Origin: Phycisphaerae bacterium
GTDB taxonomy: Bacteria; Planctomycetota; Phycisphaerae; Sedimentisphaerales; Anaerohalosphaeraceae
Length of the DNA stretch: 23,924 bases
Direction of reading: 5' to 3'
Assembly (NCBI GenBank): GCA_021736615.1
Contig: JAIPFN010000099.1
Span: 1-23,924 of the forward strand
Positions 23,519-23,924 of this stretch are shown one piece after another (position 1 is the first letter of the stretch; every line of letters begins with the position of its first letter). The position numbers and the translations under genes were made by a program. Below the pieces are notes generated by a model that made no database searches, had not been told where the DNA came from, and saw only the letters and a program-made list of their open reading frames with translations.

Positions 23519-23924
23519 TTATGGTTTTAGTACGACTCTAAGAGCCTGGCCGCTTTTCATTAGTTCATACGCTTTCATGATGTCGTCGAGCGGCAGGACA
23601 TGGCTGGCAAGTTTGTCGGCTTTTAGGGAACCGCTGCTGATTATTTCGACTGCTTTTTCTACCTGGGCCGGTGTCGAGTCACTGCTGCCGACTAGCTTTA
23701 TCTCGCCATAGTGGATGATCCTGCTGTCGATGGTGATCTCGCTTTTGCCGGCGGGCAGGGACGCGAAAAGGCAAACTGTTCCGCGTTTGCGCACAAGCGA
23801 GACGGCGCCTTCCTGGGGTTTTGCGGCGGGAGCTGCGACTATGACAACGTCTGCGCCGACGCCATCGGTCTGAGCCATCACGATAGACGACAGATCCTCG
23901 TTTGCCGGGTCGACCAGGACATCG
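23519..23924 (-). CDS. Medium-chain (zinc-type) alcohol dehydrogenase, C-terminal part (5' end off window)
   Basis: C-terminal 134 residues of an MDR-family dehydrogenase: DVLVDPANEDLSSIV, GVGADVVIVAAPAA, RKRGTVCLFASLPAG, IHYGEIKLVGSSDSTPAQVEKA and KLASHVLPLDDIMKAYELM. This matches the end of sorbitol/threonine dehydrogenase-like enzymes, NAD-binding half and closing helix. The zinc-ligand domain lies beyond the window. It is the first visible gene of the sugar cluster and precedes the SDR by 18 bp. Confidence 0.85.
   Translation of the reverse strand, partial: DVLVDPANEDLSSIVMAQTDGVGADVVIVAAPAAKPQEGAVSLVRKRGTVCLFASLPAGKSEITIDSRIIHYGEIKLVGSSDSTPAQVEKAVEIISSGSLKADKLASHVLPLDDIMKAYELMKSGQALRVVLKP

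Overview
The window looks like a chromosomal segment of a free-living bacterium of the Planctomycetota, most likely class Phycisphaerae. This is an inference. It rests on the 1311-residue ECF sigma factor fused to a membrane anchor and a large sensor region, secreted proteins with PDZ, DUF6288 and thioredoxin-like parts, a URO-D-like protein inside a sugar cluster, weak or non-ATG starts, and many short hairpin repeats between genes. No rRNA, phage, insertion sequence or CRISPR array is visible. TAA, TAG and TGA all end genes, so the code is standard.

Layout. (1) 1-6693, minus strand: three exported proteins, namely a transglutaminase-like plus alpha/beta hydrolase fusion (cut by the window edge), an unrecognised secreted protein, and a PDZ-DUF6288-HEAT-thioredoxin protein. 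(2) 7137-9221, plus strand: a good promoter, threonine dehydratase ilvA with an in-frame TAA at codon 10, and ridA, whose product removes the reactive enamine/imine released by IlvA. (3) 9222-9822: a gene-poor stretch with a nested inverted repeat, a possible 54-residue membrane peptide and a dispersed hairpin repeat. (4) 9823-13758, minus strand: the membrane-tethered sigma factor. Its promoter carries a 15-bp imperfect inverted repeat placed exactly around the -10 hexamer. (5) 14012-15936, minus strand: a cupin lipoprotein, a nucleotidyltransferase/small-protein pair with overlapping stop and start, tRNA-Glu(CTC), a four-helix-bundle (23S IVP-like) gene framed by inverted CTAAAAA-type repeats, and tRNA-Met(CAT). 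(6) 16040-23924, minus strand: a sugar or polyol catabolism cluster, in transcription order a zinc-type alcohol dehydrogenase (partial), an SDR, a beta-propeller lipoprotein, an L-xylulokinase-like FGGY kinase, a URO-D-like protein, a RhaT-like transporter and a second FGGY kinase.

How they fit together. Region 6 reads as a complete import, oxidation/reduction and phosphorylation module for a deoxysugar, pentose or polyol. The substrate cannot be fixed from sequence alone. Region 2 is a textbook functional pair, but ilvA appears broken or carries a sequence error. Region 4 is a self-contained signalling protein that could link a periplasmic signal to transcription. At least five families of short palindromic or simple repeats are scattered between genes. 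One of them (18831-18894 and 19971-20034) lies exactly at the 3' ends of two genes and supplies the stop codon of one.
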